A DNA stretch of 64,000 nucleotides from Brugia malayi (lineage: Eukaryota > Nematoda > Chromadorea > Rhabditida > Onchocercidae), in NCBI RefSeq assembly GCF_000002995.4, contig NW_025062478.1, positions 11,776,001 to 11,840,000 on the forward strand, given 5' to 3'. Both the position numbers and the translations under genes were made by a program. The notes below the pieces were generated by a model. The model was not told where the DNA came from and did not search any database. It saw only the letters and a program-made list of their open reading frames with translations. Below, in pieces: positions 28,136 through 40,678 of the stretch; within the stretch, counting starts at the first letter, position 1, and the number at the start of each line of letters is the position of its first letter.

Positions 28136-31100
28136 TTGATGTTTGAATTTTTATTTCCTAACAAAATTAACATTATCATTCATTTCTTGATGATAATCAA
28201 CAATATGAATATTATCACTTCATCACCATCCTTATCACTATCACCATTAATCCTATCTTCACTCGTTTCCTCACCATTATCACTTTCACTGCCATTATCA
28301 TCATCATCATCCTTATCATCATCATCATTGACGTCAACATCATCACCATCATCATCCCAGTCAATAAATCATCAAACAATAACGAATCAGTGCGGAAAAC
28401 GACATATAATATTGGATTATAAGCATCCGGAATACGTAATCAGTTTTCCGGCTGCATCAACCTCTGATAATACGGATTATAAGCATTCAAAAGGAAGCAA
28501 TTTAGTATCAGAGGAAAAGCAAAACGAACAATTTCAACTTCCTTATCCATTGCATTTGTATATTAACAATGATATTTCAATGTCTCAGTAAGTTAAACAT
28601 TTTCTTTGTTACTTTTTGTTTTTCAAACCTTTTAAAATATAAATTATTTAATTTTAGTAATTAATTAGTTTAATATGAATTAGATAAATTAATTTCACAT
28701 TTTTTTTTTGTTTTTTAAACAAAAAAAAAAAAAAAAACATTTACTGCGTGTTTATATTATCAAATATTAATTAATTAATTAATTAATTTTTCTTTTTTCT
28801 TTTTGTTAAAAAAATTGTGAAAATGTAATGTTAGCTAAAGAATATCAATGAATGATTAATAAGGTTAATTAATAGATTTTAATTTCTGATAGAAAACAAC
28901 TAATAAATAATAAATAATATAATTATAAGGTATTTTTCAATTGATAATTAATACTTTTCATTTTTTAAACAATACTAATTACTTATTTATGAATTTAACA
29001 ATTCCTTCTCTAATTTTTGTGTAAAAAGTTTGAAATTATTGTAAATTAAAATTTTTTTCTTCCTTAGTTGTCAATGGCTTATTACAACTGATTCATATCA
29101 TAGTATTGGAGCAGAAATTGAAGTTGACAATGAAAGTAACTATTTTTTGAATATTACAAACGAGAATGGTCTTCGAAAAAAGTAATTCTTTCGTTCTATT
29201 TTCTTTTTTAATGAAAAAGAAAATATAATATAAAATTTGAAAAATAAAAAATTTTAATTTGTAAATTATATATTTGCATTTAAGCAATAAGAATTATTGT
29301 TAATCATTATAAAAATATCAAAAATTATACAAATTTTTATTGTATATAAATCAAATAGTTAAATAAATAAATAAATAATCAATATATATATTCTTGTCAT
29401 TTTTATTAATTCTATTTTTAGTTTATTTGTTTTTTTTTTTTTTTCTATTTTCTAGAATTTTCAAAAAAAAAAATCTTTTTTTTTTTAACTATAATATTTT
29501 TTGAATAATTTCAATATTTCACTTAGCTTTCCATTTTTTTTTTTTTTTCTTCAAGTCATAATTATGTCAATAACAAACGAATGGTAATTAGTGTAATTCC
29601 TATTTTTAATTAAATTTTATGTTGATTAGTTGATGCAGCGTCGAAATTACGAGTGGAAAATTTTAATTTAAAAAAGCTACAAAATCATTAATTAAAATAA
29701 TGGCTAATTTTAATTGAATAAAGAGTAAAAAAAAAAAAAAAAAGAAAAAAACACGACAATGATAAGTAAGTCATCGATAACATTTCATTTATTTTATTTT
29801 AATTCAAATATTTGAAATTTAATTCATTTCTATTTCCATTTTTGATTAAAAATATAACACATTCATTCAATTTCTCGAAATAATTTATTCATTTTGTTTT
29901 GTTTTGTTTTGTTTTTGTTTTTTTTTTTTTTCCTCTGTCAACAATGTAATTATAGCATTTTTTTTTTTTTTTTTCATTTATTTAATAATTTCATGCATAA
30001 ATTCATATCAATTATTATCTTAAATTAATTCAAAAATTATGGTTGTTTACGTCACGTCAGACGTCACGTGTCAGACGTGTTAGAGGAAAGATTTCTTACG
30101 TTCTGTTAGAAGATTTAATGATAAAAACTGATAAAACTATCAACTACTTATCATATTTATATAAAAATTACGATGAGAATTTTGTAAATGATTTTTTTTT
30201 CAATAAATTCACATACTTATGTGAAATTAAAAATAAATTAATGACAAAAAAGGATGAGGCAAAACAAAAATTAGTGCGTATTATTAATATAAATTACTCG
30301 GTTTCACGTCAGCGCAATCACGTTTACGTGAAACTATAAAGAAGAAACAAATAAATTGGAGGAGAAAAGACTAAAATAAGTTAACTAAAATAAAATATTC
30401 ATATGAAATTATGAAAATAATAGAGAAAAAATTGAAAAAAAAAAAAAAAAAACCAAAATATTAAAATAACAAAGAAAAAAGTTTATTCGAAATATTATAA
30501 AATAAAATTTTATAGTATAATAAATTGAAAAAAAATTTATCCAAATAAGTTAAATATGTTTATTTAATAATATATATATGCTGTTAATTAATTTAATTAA
30601 GGAAAAAAAAATGTGAAAATAAATTTCTTTCTATTATATTTAACAATTAAAATGATAAAATTATGCGTGAAATTATTTAATCCGAAAATAATTCGAAATT
30701 TAGTGAAAAGAATGAAAATTTTTGTAAATTATTTACGTTGATAACTTAGTAATGTTAAATTGTAAATATGATTAAAGATCACACATAGTTCAGAATTGAT
30801 CGGTTGATTGATTGATTGATTGATTGATCGATTGCTTAATTGATTGGTTTCATATTTAATTAAGTGATGATAATAATTTAAATCAGTAATAAAAATAAGA
30901 AAAGAAATTAGCAATTAAATTAAAAATCGAATTCTTTCCAATAATCGTTTTTTCTAATATCGATTTATTATTAAATTTATTATTTAATTAAAAAATTATG
31001 AAAGTTAAGATGAAATGCTTGCCTATTTCAATCATTATTACTCAACAAATATTTATGAAATGATTACTCATATTACATTCATTAATATAATTTCATATTT

Positions 31101-32233
31101 ATTTATCATTTCTTATGCTCAGTCATTAATTACAATATTTATTTATTTTTTTATGAATTATATAAAATGATTAATTCGCTAATTTCGAATTTTAATTTTA
31201 GTTTGAACATATTTTTATTTTTCTTTTTCTTTTTTTTTTTTTTTTTAGTAAAAAAAAAAGTAGTAATGATTATTGTGTAATTAATTTTTATGTCATAATT
31301 TTCTTTTTTCAGTTAATAAAACTATTTTTAAATTAAAATTTAATTTCTGAAAAAGAACATACTATTTGTTTGTGGTATGTGTTATTTTTTTTTTTGAAAT
31401 GTTTAAATATTTGTCTAACCTTTATTAACAATTTACTTCCTGAATGCCATCTGGCTTATTCATATTGTACTCATAGATCGCAAAAGAATTTTAAATTATA
31501 ATTTACTTTTTAAATTTATAGTTTAGAAAATTTTTTGCAAAAATCAATTTTTTTTAAAAAAAAAAAAAAAAATGTATTCATTCAATGCAAACATTTCTAA
31601 TAAAATATATTATTTCTTTTAGTTTCTTTTTTCTTTTTTTCTCTCTTTTAAAGAAAATAAAAACATTTTTCAAAATGCCAAAAATAAAAAAAAAAAAAAC
31701 ACAAAAAAAGCAAAAATTTCACATTTATGTTTGAACTAAATTTTTGTTCGTTTTATTTTTCTTTAAAACGAAAGCAAAAATTTTTTTTTTTAAATTCCAT
31801 TAATAATTGAAAATAATTATCTAAGAAAATAATTTTTCATTAAATTTGAAGATTTAACGAAGAAAAAAATTTATGCATTTTTGTTTTACTTTCTCATAAT
31901 TGCTGCTAAAAAAAAAAAAAGAAAAAAAAAAATTAACTATTTTTTTTTTTATGAAACAGATGTGTAATTTATTTGAATTTCTTTTTCTATGCACCTAAAA
32001 AAAAAAAAAAAAAATTCATTAATTAATTTTTAAATGATTAATGATTTTTTAAAAACTTTCTTAGGTGAAGTTTAATTTTCTAAATACAAATTTAACAATT
32101 TTTTTTTATTAGATTTATCACAAATTTTTCAAATAAAATGAGAGAAAAGTATGGAAAAATGTTGGGAAAATAATTTGTCACTGTTAATTATTATTATTAA
32201 TATTATTATCATTTATTATTTTATTATTATTAC

Positions 32234-32297
<64 letters not shown>

Positions 32298-32997
32298 GCT
32301 ATTATTACCAAAAAAATATTTGTCATATTCAAGAGGTAAAATTAATTATTTTATTTGTAATTCCTTTTAATTTTTAACAGCTAATATTTCATGAGCAAAA
32401 ATTAATGTTAAATATTTCATAAGCATGTAAAGTATCTCAATTAAATATTTATAATTAAAAATTACCAAAAAAAAAAAAAAAAAAAAAAATTTCCAGACTA
32501 AATTGAAATTAATGAAATGTAATACTTCATAGCATTTTAATTTATATTTGATAATTTTAATCGACTAAAACAGTTTAACTGAAAGTATCAGAAATAAATA
32601 GTTTTAATATTAATTCGAAAATAAATAAATTTTTTAAATTAGAAAATTAGAGTAAAATAAAAAAAAGTATGATAATAAATTAAGAGAAAATCAAATTGTT
32701 TTAAGAATAAAATTAAATGTTTGCCATTTTTAATTTATTTATATATTTTATTAGCTATAATTTGTTTTTTTTTTCTCGAATTAAATTTAGCAAAATTTAT
32801 GAATTTGAAATAATTAATTACAGTTGTACGGCCAAATTATGTACCATTAAAAGTGATACCTCAGCTATATTAGTGCAATTTCGTACCACAAACACTGATA
32901 ATATTCAATCAATCAGTCGTTTCTCGGCCAAATTTGTCATCTTACCCTTGTCATCTGGTAAGTTATATTTTTTTCTTCTCTTTTATTCCCTCTCTCC

Positions 32998-33042
<45 letters not shown>

Positions 33043-35816
33043 ACCCTTTCTTTCCAATCCTAAAAATTTCAATTTTTGTTTTCAATTGTCATTCAATTTT
33101 TTTTTCCCCCCCCCCCCCCCCCATCGCATAAGTATTAACAATTTCGCACTTTTCGTTTTTCTTTTGAAATATTTTCGCAAAAAATTGCGAATTTAAAAAT
33201 TAGAAATTATAAATTAAATTAATAAAAAAAAATTTCATCGGCTAAATTAGTAAATTATTTAATTTATCTTATAAATAGCAAAATTGAAAGAGAAAAAAAA
33301 AATAAATAAATGAATATATTATCAATTAATGAATTGATAAAATTTAGAAAAGTGTTAATAAATAAAAAAACTTTCTATTAACTTTTAAAAATTTTTTGTT
33401 AATGATTTTTTTTTTATTTTAAAATTAAATTACAAAGTATTTGATAAATCTTTATTTTTTCTCTTCCATGTTCATTTTTTTATATACTTAATAATAGTTA
33501 AATTTAAAATTTTCAATTTTATAATGCAAATTACACAGATATGTTTGATACATTTTAAATAAAGAAATATAAAATTAATTATTTATTATTATTAATTCCA
33601 TTTTTTTTTTTTTTGAAACTTATTTTCTCTGTATTTTATGATTAAAATCATTTTTTAATACAGATTTATCACTGAAAATTTATAATTTTAGAATTTTTGA
33701 TTAAAGGAAGATAGCTCATATCACACAATTAAAAAAAAAAAATAAATAAATAAACAAATTTAAATAATAAATTTGAATTTATTACTTCATTTATCATTCC
33801 AGCATGGCAATATTCATTTCATTTTATTTTACTTTTTTAATTCGTTCTTTTTTTTTTTTTTTGTTATTGTTAATTTTAAAATGTAAAATAGAATAATTTG
33901 CTTATTGTTTCAACTGTGATACAACTATGAGAAGAAAGAAGTACAAATTTGAAACTTTATGTTTAAAAAAAAAAAAAAAAAAACTTAAATTTATAATCTT
34001 AAAAAGAGAAAAAAAATTTTGTGTCTGGAAAATTTTGCAATAATTATAAAATGCTACTTATTTCTACACAAATATTACTCAATTTAGTAAAAGAAATTAA
34101 TAAATTTGATTAAAAAAAAAATAATTGAATTAAATGTTCGTCTATTGTTCGTCATGTAATTAAACTTTTTTCCTTGATATTTTCAAAATTTAATTTAAAT
34201 TCTCGTTTAATTTAACCTAACTTTTCCAATGTCTACTAATGTTGCCAAATAGATTATTTCCATTTCTTTCAATTCACAAATATTAATTAAAATTAATTAA
34301 AAAAGTTACCCAAAATATTTTGTCAGATTATTGATTGATTGATTAATTGATTAATTGGCTGTTCATCCTTCGGGTAAAATCGATAGCATTATTAATAAAA
34401 TGTATGATCATAAAATAAAACTTTCTTAAAAGAAAAAAAAAAAATGAAAAAATCTTTATTTGAAATTAAAATATATTCTTTATGGATAATAAATGAATGT
34501 TATTTTTATGAGAGACGAAAAAGTTAAAATTATTTTTGATTTAACTGTTTTCTTTAAAAAAAAAAAAAAAAATATATATTGAATAATCTTTTTTTTTTTT
34601 AATTGAACTTTTTTTTTTTTTATAAATATGATAAATAAATTATAGATTTAATAATATATTTATATAGGTTATGATAATATTAGCTCTTCTTATATAATGG
34701 ATGCAACGAATTGATTAAATTTAATTAGTAAATTTAATTGGTGGCTTAATTGTTGACATTGTTGACATTATAAATTCTTTTTTTCTTGATGCTAATAGTA
34801 GTAGCAGTTAAAGATTAGAATAATAAAAATAAAAATGTTTGTTATTTTGATTTTAGGAGTGGAAGAAATATCTGAAATTTTGTTATTGCAGTTGCTAATT
34901 AGAAAAAAAAAAAAAAAAAAATTCGAAATTTGTTAGTTTAATGCTAATTAGCAGCAAAAATAAAAGCAAACAAATTGAAAAGTGATATTTAGCAGATAAT
35001 TTTTTGTTTATTCTAATGTCAATCGATTATAATACGAAAATTTCATCGCTTTTTAAAATATAAATTTTTCGATAGATTATATATTTGAAAAAAAAAAAAA
35101 ATAGTAATTTAATAATTAAATTAATACATTATTATTATTATTATTTTTTTTTTTGTTGTTGTTTTACTGAGAACATTCATTTCATTAAATTTTTTCAAAT
35201 GAAAATTTATTTATCCATTTTAATTGTTTGCTGTATAAATTTTTTAAATGTAAATGTTTAGCTTTGCAAATGAATAAAAAATGTTTTAATTTTATATTTG
35301 TGTATGAAAAATTTTTATTTAAAAATTATAGCAAAAGAAAATTTTATTTCAAAAAAATCTTTTTTTTTGTTTTGTTTTGTTTTCATTTGTAAAATAATAT
35401 CCATTTTTCTTTTCTCCTCTCTTTTTCTTGTTTTTGATAGATTTTTTTTTTTTTAATGACAAAATTTAATAAATATTTCAATATTTTTTTTTATTAATAT
35501 CATTAATTTTTCTTTTTTTTTCTTTTTCAAAATAGATTTTAATTTTTTTTATATTTAAATATTAAATTTTAACTTTTTTTTTTACAATTAAAATGACATT
35601 AATAATACTATTTGAGTCATTTATATTAAATATGATATAATATAATAAATGAATGATAGAAATAAAATGTACACTTATTCCGGAATGTAATGAGAGAAAA
35701 CCGGAAAGTGTACAAAGTGGAAAAATGCGAAAGAAAGCCAATAACTGAGAATAGGAATAGATGTTAACACAATTAATTAATTAATGAGTGTGTATGTGTG
35801 TATGTATGTATGTGTG

Positions 35817-35873
<57 letters not shown>

Positions 35874-38636
35874 ATGTATGTATGTATGTATGTATGTATG
35901 TATGTATGTATGTATGTGTGTGTAATCGTCCAAATAGTAGGAGGAAACAAATGAACAATTCTTACTTAAGAATCAATAGGACGGTATTTGATTTCTTTCA
36001 TTACCATTTACAGTTAAAGATAATAAAATACAAAACACACCTGTACACATACACATACACACACCTGTACACATACACATACACATGCACACACATACAC
36101 ACACATACATACACATTCATATACAATTATGTAAACATAAGTATGACTAATTGCGCCTCGTTATCAAATGTCTTTCTCTCTTATATTCTTTCAAATTTTA
36201 TTGCTACAATTTTTCATCATAAATTCTAGCAGTAATTTTGTAATTTTCTTTTTTTTTTTTTTTTTTTTTTTTAACTATTCAAACAAAAATTTTAAGCATT
36301 AATAATCAAAATGTAATTTATATTTTTATCTAATAAAATTTTTAATTATTATTTCGAAAAAAAAAAAAAAAAAAGGAAATTAATTTTTTATTAATTTTGG
36401 AAAAATTTTTTTTTATTCTTTTCAAAAATTTTAAAAATTCTAAGAAAATTTATTTCATTATTTGATGAAAAGAATAAAAAACTGGGATCTTTTTTTTTTT
36501 GTTGTTGTTTTTACTTTTTATTTTTGAATTATTTTAATTCATAAAAGTTGGATAATATAGAATTATTAGTATATTAGGTTAAATATACTATATTGAATAT
36601 ATTAGTATTATTAAGTAAAAAAACTTGAATGCTTTCAAATCTTTGATTAATAAAATTCCCCTATAATTATTCTTTGTTTTTTTCACATTTTTCCACGATA
36701 GAAATGAAAAATTAAATGGAAAAAATTTTCCTTAGTATTATTTACGTCGTTTTCATATTTTTTCCTTTTTATATTCTTTTATATATATATATTTGTTTTT
36801 TTTTTTTTTTATTTATAAATTTCCAATGATTTATTATAGGATTTAAGGGTATATTAACAATATAAAATAAAATTTTTTAAATTTTATATTTTTCACAAAA
36901 AAAAAAAAAAATTAAACTCAAATTATGAAAATTTGACCAATTATAACTTTATGCCATAAAGCAAATTATTATATTAATAGCATTTCTGCTTATTACTTAT
37001 TATATAGTATTATTGCTTAATAGTAAAAGATGATTAATTGAAGTGTTAAAGAGTAAAAGAAAAATCAGAAGAAGAAATTATTAATGTTAAAATAAATTAC
37101 AGTGATAATTTTAGATGACCTTTAACAGTGGACGTTATCAAATGACAGTTTGCATTATATGCTATATTAAAGTTTAGATAAATACTACTTAATGATCAAA
37201 ATCAGAGACAAAAAATTTTAGTATGACTGTTCCATTATTTGAATTAATTAATTTGCATCAATCCTTATCATTTATCAGTATTTTTTTACAGATCAGAGTG
37301 GAGCTGCGATAGTTGCTTTTTGGGTACTTTTGATAACGCTTATTGCCGTACTGATCGCTTTTGCTGTGATTATCTATTTGTATTGCATGAAGAAGAAATT
37401 GTTATTTTCTCATTTTCTAACAATTCTGAGGAGTAAAGGTTAGTTAATTAGTCTAACTGATAAATTATATCAGCTATCAGTAGATGTATTTCAACAAAAT
37501 GCTTAAATTATTTAGGCTAATTCAGCATATTCATAAAATTTTCATCATTTTTTAATAGTTTAAATTGTGATGACATATTGCTTTCTTTATTTTTAACATT
37601 TCCATTCATTAGCATAATCAAATAATTTTTCAAAATTTAAAAGTATGAAAAAAAAAAATTAGATACGATTAAATTAATGTTTCATATATTATTAATATTA
37701 TCAGTATACATTATTATCATTGCAATAAAGTGAACGATTTATCAATTGTTACAAATTAATATTCTAATGCTTTATTATTCGGAACTGTGATTTAAAATTT
37801 TGAAGTGTTAGAATGGAGGTTCTTTTTTTTTCTTAAATAATGAAGGAGATGAAATTAGATAGATAACATACGGGGGGAAAAAAAAAAGGAAGATGAAGAT
37901 AAAACTGATAAGAAAAGTTATTATCATCTATACAAATTCATTTCCTGCAAGATTACTACTGATAATTACAGAACAAGTACTTATCAGTGGTACCATTTCT
38001 TTTTCTAAAGCATATCTGAAAATTTTATTGCTTATATAGTTTATTTAACATCTTTTAATCCAATGAATTAAGCATTTGCTCAATATTTCATATCTCTAAT
38101 CCTAATTAATCTTAATTACAATTATATTTAACATTTACTGTTACTTAACTCAAAATTTTTAAACCATCAATTAAGCAATGATTCTGATTCATACCGATCC
38201 TAATTAAGAGAATGATAATTAGTATGATAACATTTCATTTGTTTGTTATCATCTCCGATTATTGTTATTATTTCATTTATAAAAATGAGAAAATAAAACG
38301 AGAATTGGAATTATATCTAATTTTTAGCATATAAGATTATGATAATTAATTAGTTTTAATTAAAAAAAAAATTGATTTAATTTTTTATCTTAGATCGTAA
38401 CAATTTTAATTGACTTCAATTATATTATTGTCAAGAATATTAATTATTACATATAAATAGGTCGTAAAAATGGACGAGAATCAAAGGAAAGGAAGATTAC
38501 TTTACCAAATGGTACCTTAATAACCTTGGCTTATAGGCCAGGACAACATGGTTGCAATGTTACTTCAGCGCAATCGCAATTTAATTCATTTGAGCGTATG
38601 CCAACAATTGTGGAAGAAACTGAAGTCTGTTTTTAA
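28136..38636 (+). CDS. single-pass membrane protein with CUB-like ectodomain
   Basis: Five exons join in phase to 340 residues: 28136-28587, 29068-29181, 32824-32957, 37292-37438, 38461-38636 (stop TAA). Residues 1-30 have a weak hydrophobic N-terminus; residues 28-78 are a Ser/Leu/Thr-rich low-complexity stretch from degenerate TCA repeats. A CUB-like domain spans about 86-225: C86, then CQWLIT (the C.W.I signature), NCTAKLC, a short VQF strand and the closing SRFSAKFVIL (GF.A.Y-like). The four cysteines match the CUB count, but the domain is short in its middle, so it is divergent or lacks one unrecognised exon. AAIVAFWVLLITLIAVLIAF (about 238-257) and the following VIIYLYC form one membrane helix, stopped by KKK; the cytosolic tail of about 75 residues ends EETEVCF. 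Receptor or adhesion role at the plasma membrane is inference. The start codon is the least certain part; in-frame Met codons lie downstream at residues 19 and 24. Confidence 0.75.
28225..28366 (+). repeat. degenerate TCA/ATC trinucleotide tract inside exon 1 of the CUB-like gene
   Basis: Imperfect CATCAT/TCACTA repeats encoding the Ser/Leu/Thr-rich linker. It stays open on this frame for 450 nt, which supports its being translated. Confidence 0.7.
29182..32823 (+). other. 3.6-kb intron of the CUB-like gene
   Basis: Phase-2 intron (gtaatt...ttacag). It holds an ACGTCA-rich patch and hairpin (30046-30334), a GATT array (about 30800-30845) and an ATT array (32232-32310). No extra exon completing the CUB domain was recognised. 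Confidence 0.6.
32232..32310. repeat. (ATT)n microsatellite
   Basis: About 75 nt of nearly pure ATT within the second intron of the CUB-like gene. Confidence 0.92.
32985..33044. repeat. (CT)n microsatellite
   Basis: CT array with CTCC interruptions starting 28 nt after the exon 3 donor of the CUB-like gene. Confidence 0.9.
33106..33122. repeat. poly(C) tract of 17 nt
   Basis: Seventeen consecutive C, directly preceded by a T run. It is the only long G/C homopolymer I saw in the window. Confidence 0.95.
35785..35923. repeat. compound (TG)/(TA)/(TATG) microsatellite
   Basis: TGTGTATG, then about 20 nt of TA, then TG, then about 17 TATG units. It produces spurious frames in both directions (Tyr-Val-Cys-Met and His-Thr-Tyr-Ile). 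Confidence 0.95.
36036..36124. repeat. CA-rich microsatellite with 26-bp tandem duplication
   Basis: Two adjacent copies of a CACACCTGTACACATACACATA unit, then CACATA and CACA repeats. It is complementary in composition to the TG/TATG array about 110 bp to the left. Confidence 0.88.
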
Positions 38637-40678
38637 TTATTTATCTTAAATTATATTTCATTTTGAATATTTAGCTATTTGTATAAGTCATAATGCAAAT
38701 ATTAATTTATCCAAATTTTGTTAATAAAAAATTATAAATTCAAATTGATAATTGAAATTACAAATTATGAATTATTTTACTGATTATTGGTTCTTATCAA
38801 TTGAATAATAATTATTTTGAAAAAAAAAAAAAAAATAATTCATCAAAATACTATTAGAATATGGATGAATTAGTGAACAAAAAAAGATAAAAATAGAAAA
38901 GAGATTAGTCGGAATGATCAAATAAAAAAACAAACAAAGAAAAAAACCAGAAAAATTCGGAGAAATTTTATAGAATGATATCGAATTACAAATATCAAAT
39001 CGCGAATTAAATGATCCATATAGATAAATATTTTTGGGCGCTAATTTGGGCGCTAATTGCAACATATTGCACTTCATATCTTTATACATAAATGATCACA
39101 AATACTTGTATCTTTAATGCATCTTTTTTGTTTTTCATTTGATGAGACGAATAAATAAATGAAAAAATTCATGAAACACTTAATTTTTGTAATAAATACT
39201 TAGCACAAAAATTTCTATCTAATTTTTCAAAATTTTCATTCATAAATACTTCTAGACACTCTAACTCTCAACAATCATCGACTGATCGATTCAATAATTC
39301 CGATATCAAATTAGATCTCATTTCACCAAAAATAACGCCTATCTTCATCCACTATACCCATCATTAATCATTACTAAATAATAACAAGGATAATAACGAT
39401 AATAATAATAGTAATAAAAAGTAATTACATTAATATTAATGATGATAATAACAGTGATAGTAACATTAATATTAACAATGATAAAAATAACAATAATGAT
39501 AATGAATAATTAATCAGTCAATGTAGGTTCTTGTGAAAAATTGAAATGATATTATCTAGGAATGTTGTTACTTAATTGTAGCAAACTGTAAATGTTAAAC
39601 CAAAGACCAAGAAATATGAACTTTGAAATTCCATATTTCGAGATTGTTTGCTGTTTTTTAAAGAAATTTATAAGCACTCAATTTTGTAATATACAATATT
39701 GTTGATATATAATGAATAATATTACTGAGACATTTTCAAAAAAAAAAAGAAAAAAAAAAATTTAAAAATGCCGAGAATGTTTTTTCAATATTTCCTTATC
39801 AGACATTAGACGTCACACAGTTAATTCCGCTTGCAAAAACTCATTTGGTAAATGAAATCGTTTAAATTCAATGAAATCCGCTTTCAGAAAAAAAGAAAGA
39901 ACTGATTTTCAAAACTTAAATGTTTTGCTTTGGATCGGTCTAATTTTTGCTCTCAGAAATAAATGATCCCGTATCAGTGTAAAATGGCTTTTATCAGCTG
40001 CAATATTTATTTCAAATTCATAAATTTTCTTTGCTATATAAATTGTGTCTCATTTGTGTGAAATCATCCCAGTTGTTATTTTGGCAAACAATAACTTAAC
40101 CTTTACTAATTTCTTAATAAAAAATTGATTTCCAAAAACATGAGCAATCCAATATGTCCTCTTTAAAAGATGCGTCTTAATATCAAATTGCTTTTTAAAA
40201 CTTCAAAATTACGATTTGTGTAATTTTTGCATAACAAATTTCAGAAAACAAACAAACAATTGCACATACACGTAAATAAAAAAAAAAAAGTAACTGAAGA
40301 TAGAAAAAAAAATATGATTTGAGAAAATATAATAAGACTACCAAGACTATCGGAGTTTTTTACGTGGCGTTCTCGATGTTACCCAAATCACAAGTTATAA
40401 GACATTCATGTTTAAAAACTCCAAAAACTGCGGAATGTCCTATTACCACAGATATCGTTTAACGATATAATACGTACAACTAATATTAGAAATGTAGAAA
40501 ACACAACGGAATTTGATACGAAAGATCCAAACTGATTATCATTATATTATATTGAGAAATTCAATAGAATTACACATAATTCAGTAAAGCAATAAAAAAA
40601 AGGTAGTATAAAATTGCAGAGAACAAAAAACGAAAAGAATAAAAGCTGGCAATTTTCACTAAATGATTTCGAAATAAG
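38637..40678. other. convergent intergenic region between the CUB-like gene and ASB3
   Basis: Two kilobases holding the 3' ends of two convergent genes. No exon seen; contains degenerate GATAAT/AAT repeats at about 39378-39510. Confidence 0.6.
38723..38728 (+). terminator. candidate polyadenylation signal of the CUB-like gene
   Basis: AATAAA 87 nt after the stop codon. In such an AT-rich genome the hexamer is common, so support is only positional. Confidence 0.35.

Larger units (their letters stand above)
32958..37291 (+). other. 4.3-kb intron of the CUB-like gene
   Basis: Phase-1 intron (gtaagt...tttttacag) between the CUB-like ectodomain and the membrane exon. It contains CT, poly(C) and compound TG/CA microsatellites and no recognisable exon. 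Confidence 0.65.

Noticed and set aside
30043..30339. 98-codon frame inside the CUB-like gene intron
   Set aside because: Lys/Asn/Tyr-rich with no domain, no splice context and same strand as the host gene; reported only as a compositional island.
32717..33196. 159-codon frame taken as a complete protein
   Set aside because: Only its middle (32824-32957) is a real exon, bounded by ttacag and gtaagt; the remainder is intron with CT and poly(C) repeats.
35773..36229. Opposed open frames rich in Tyr-Val-Cys-Met and His-Thr-Tyr-Ile
   Set aside because: They are direct translations of TATG/TG and CA microsatellites, with no unique protein sequence.
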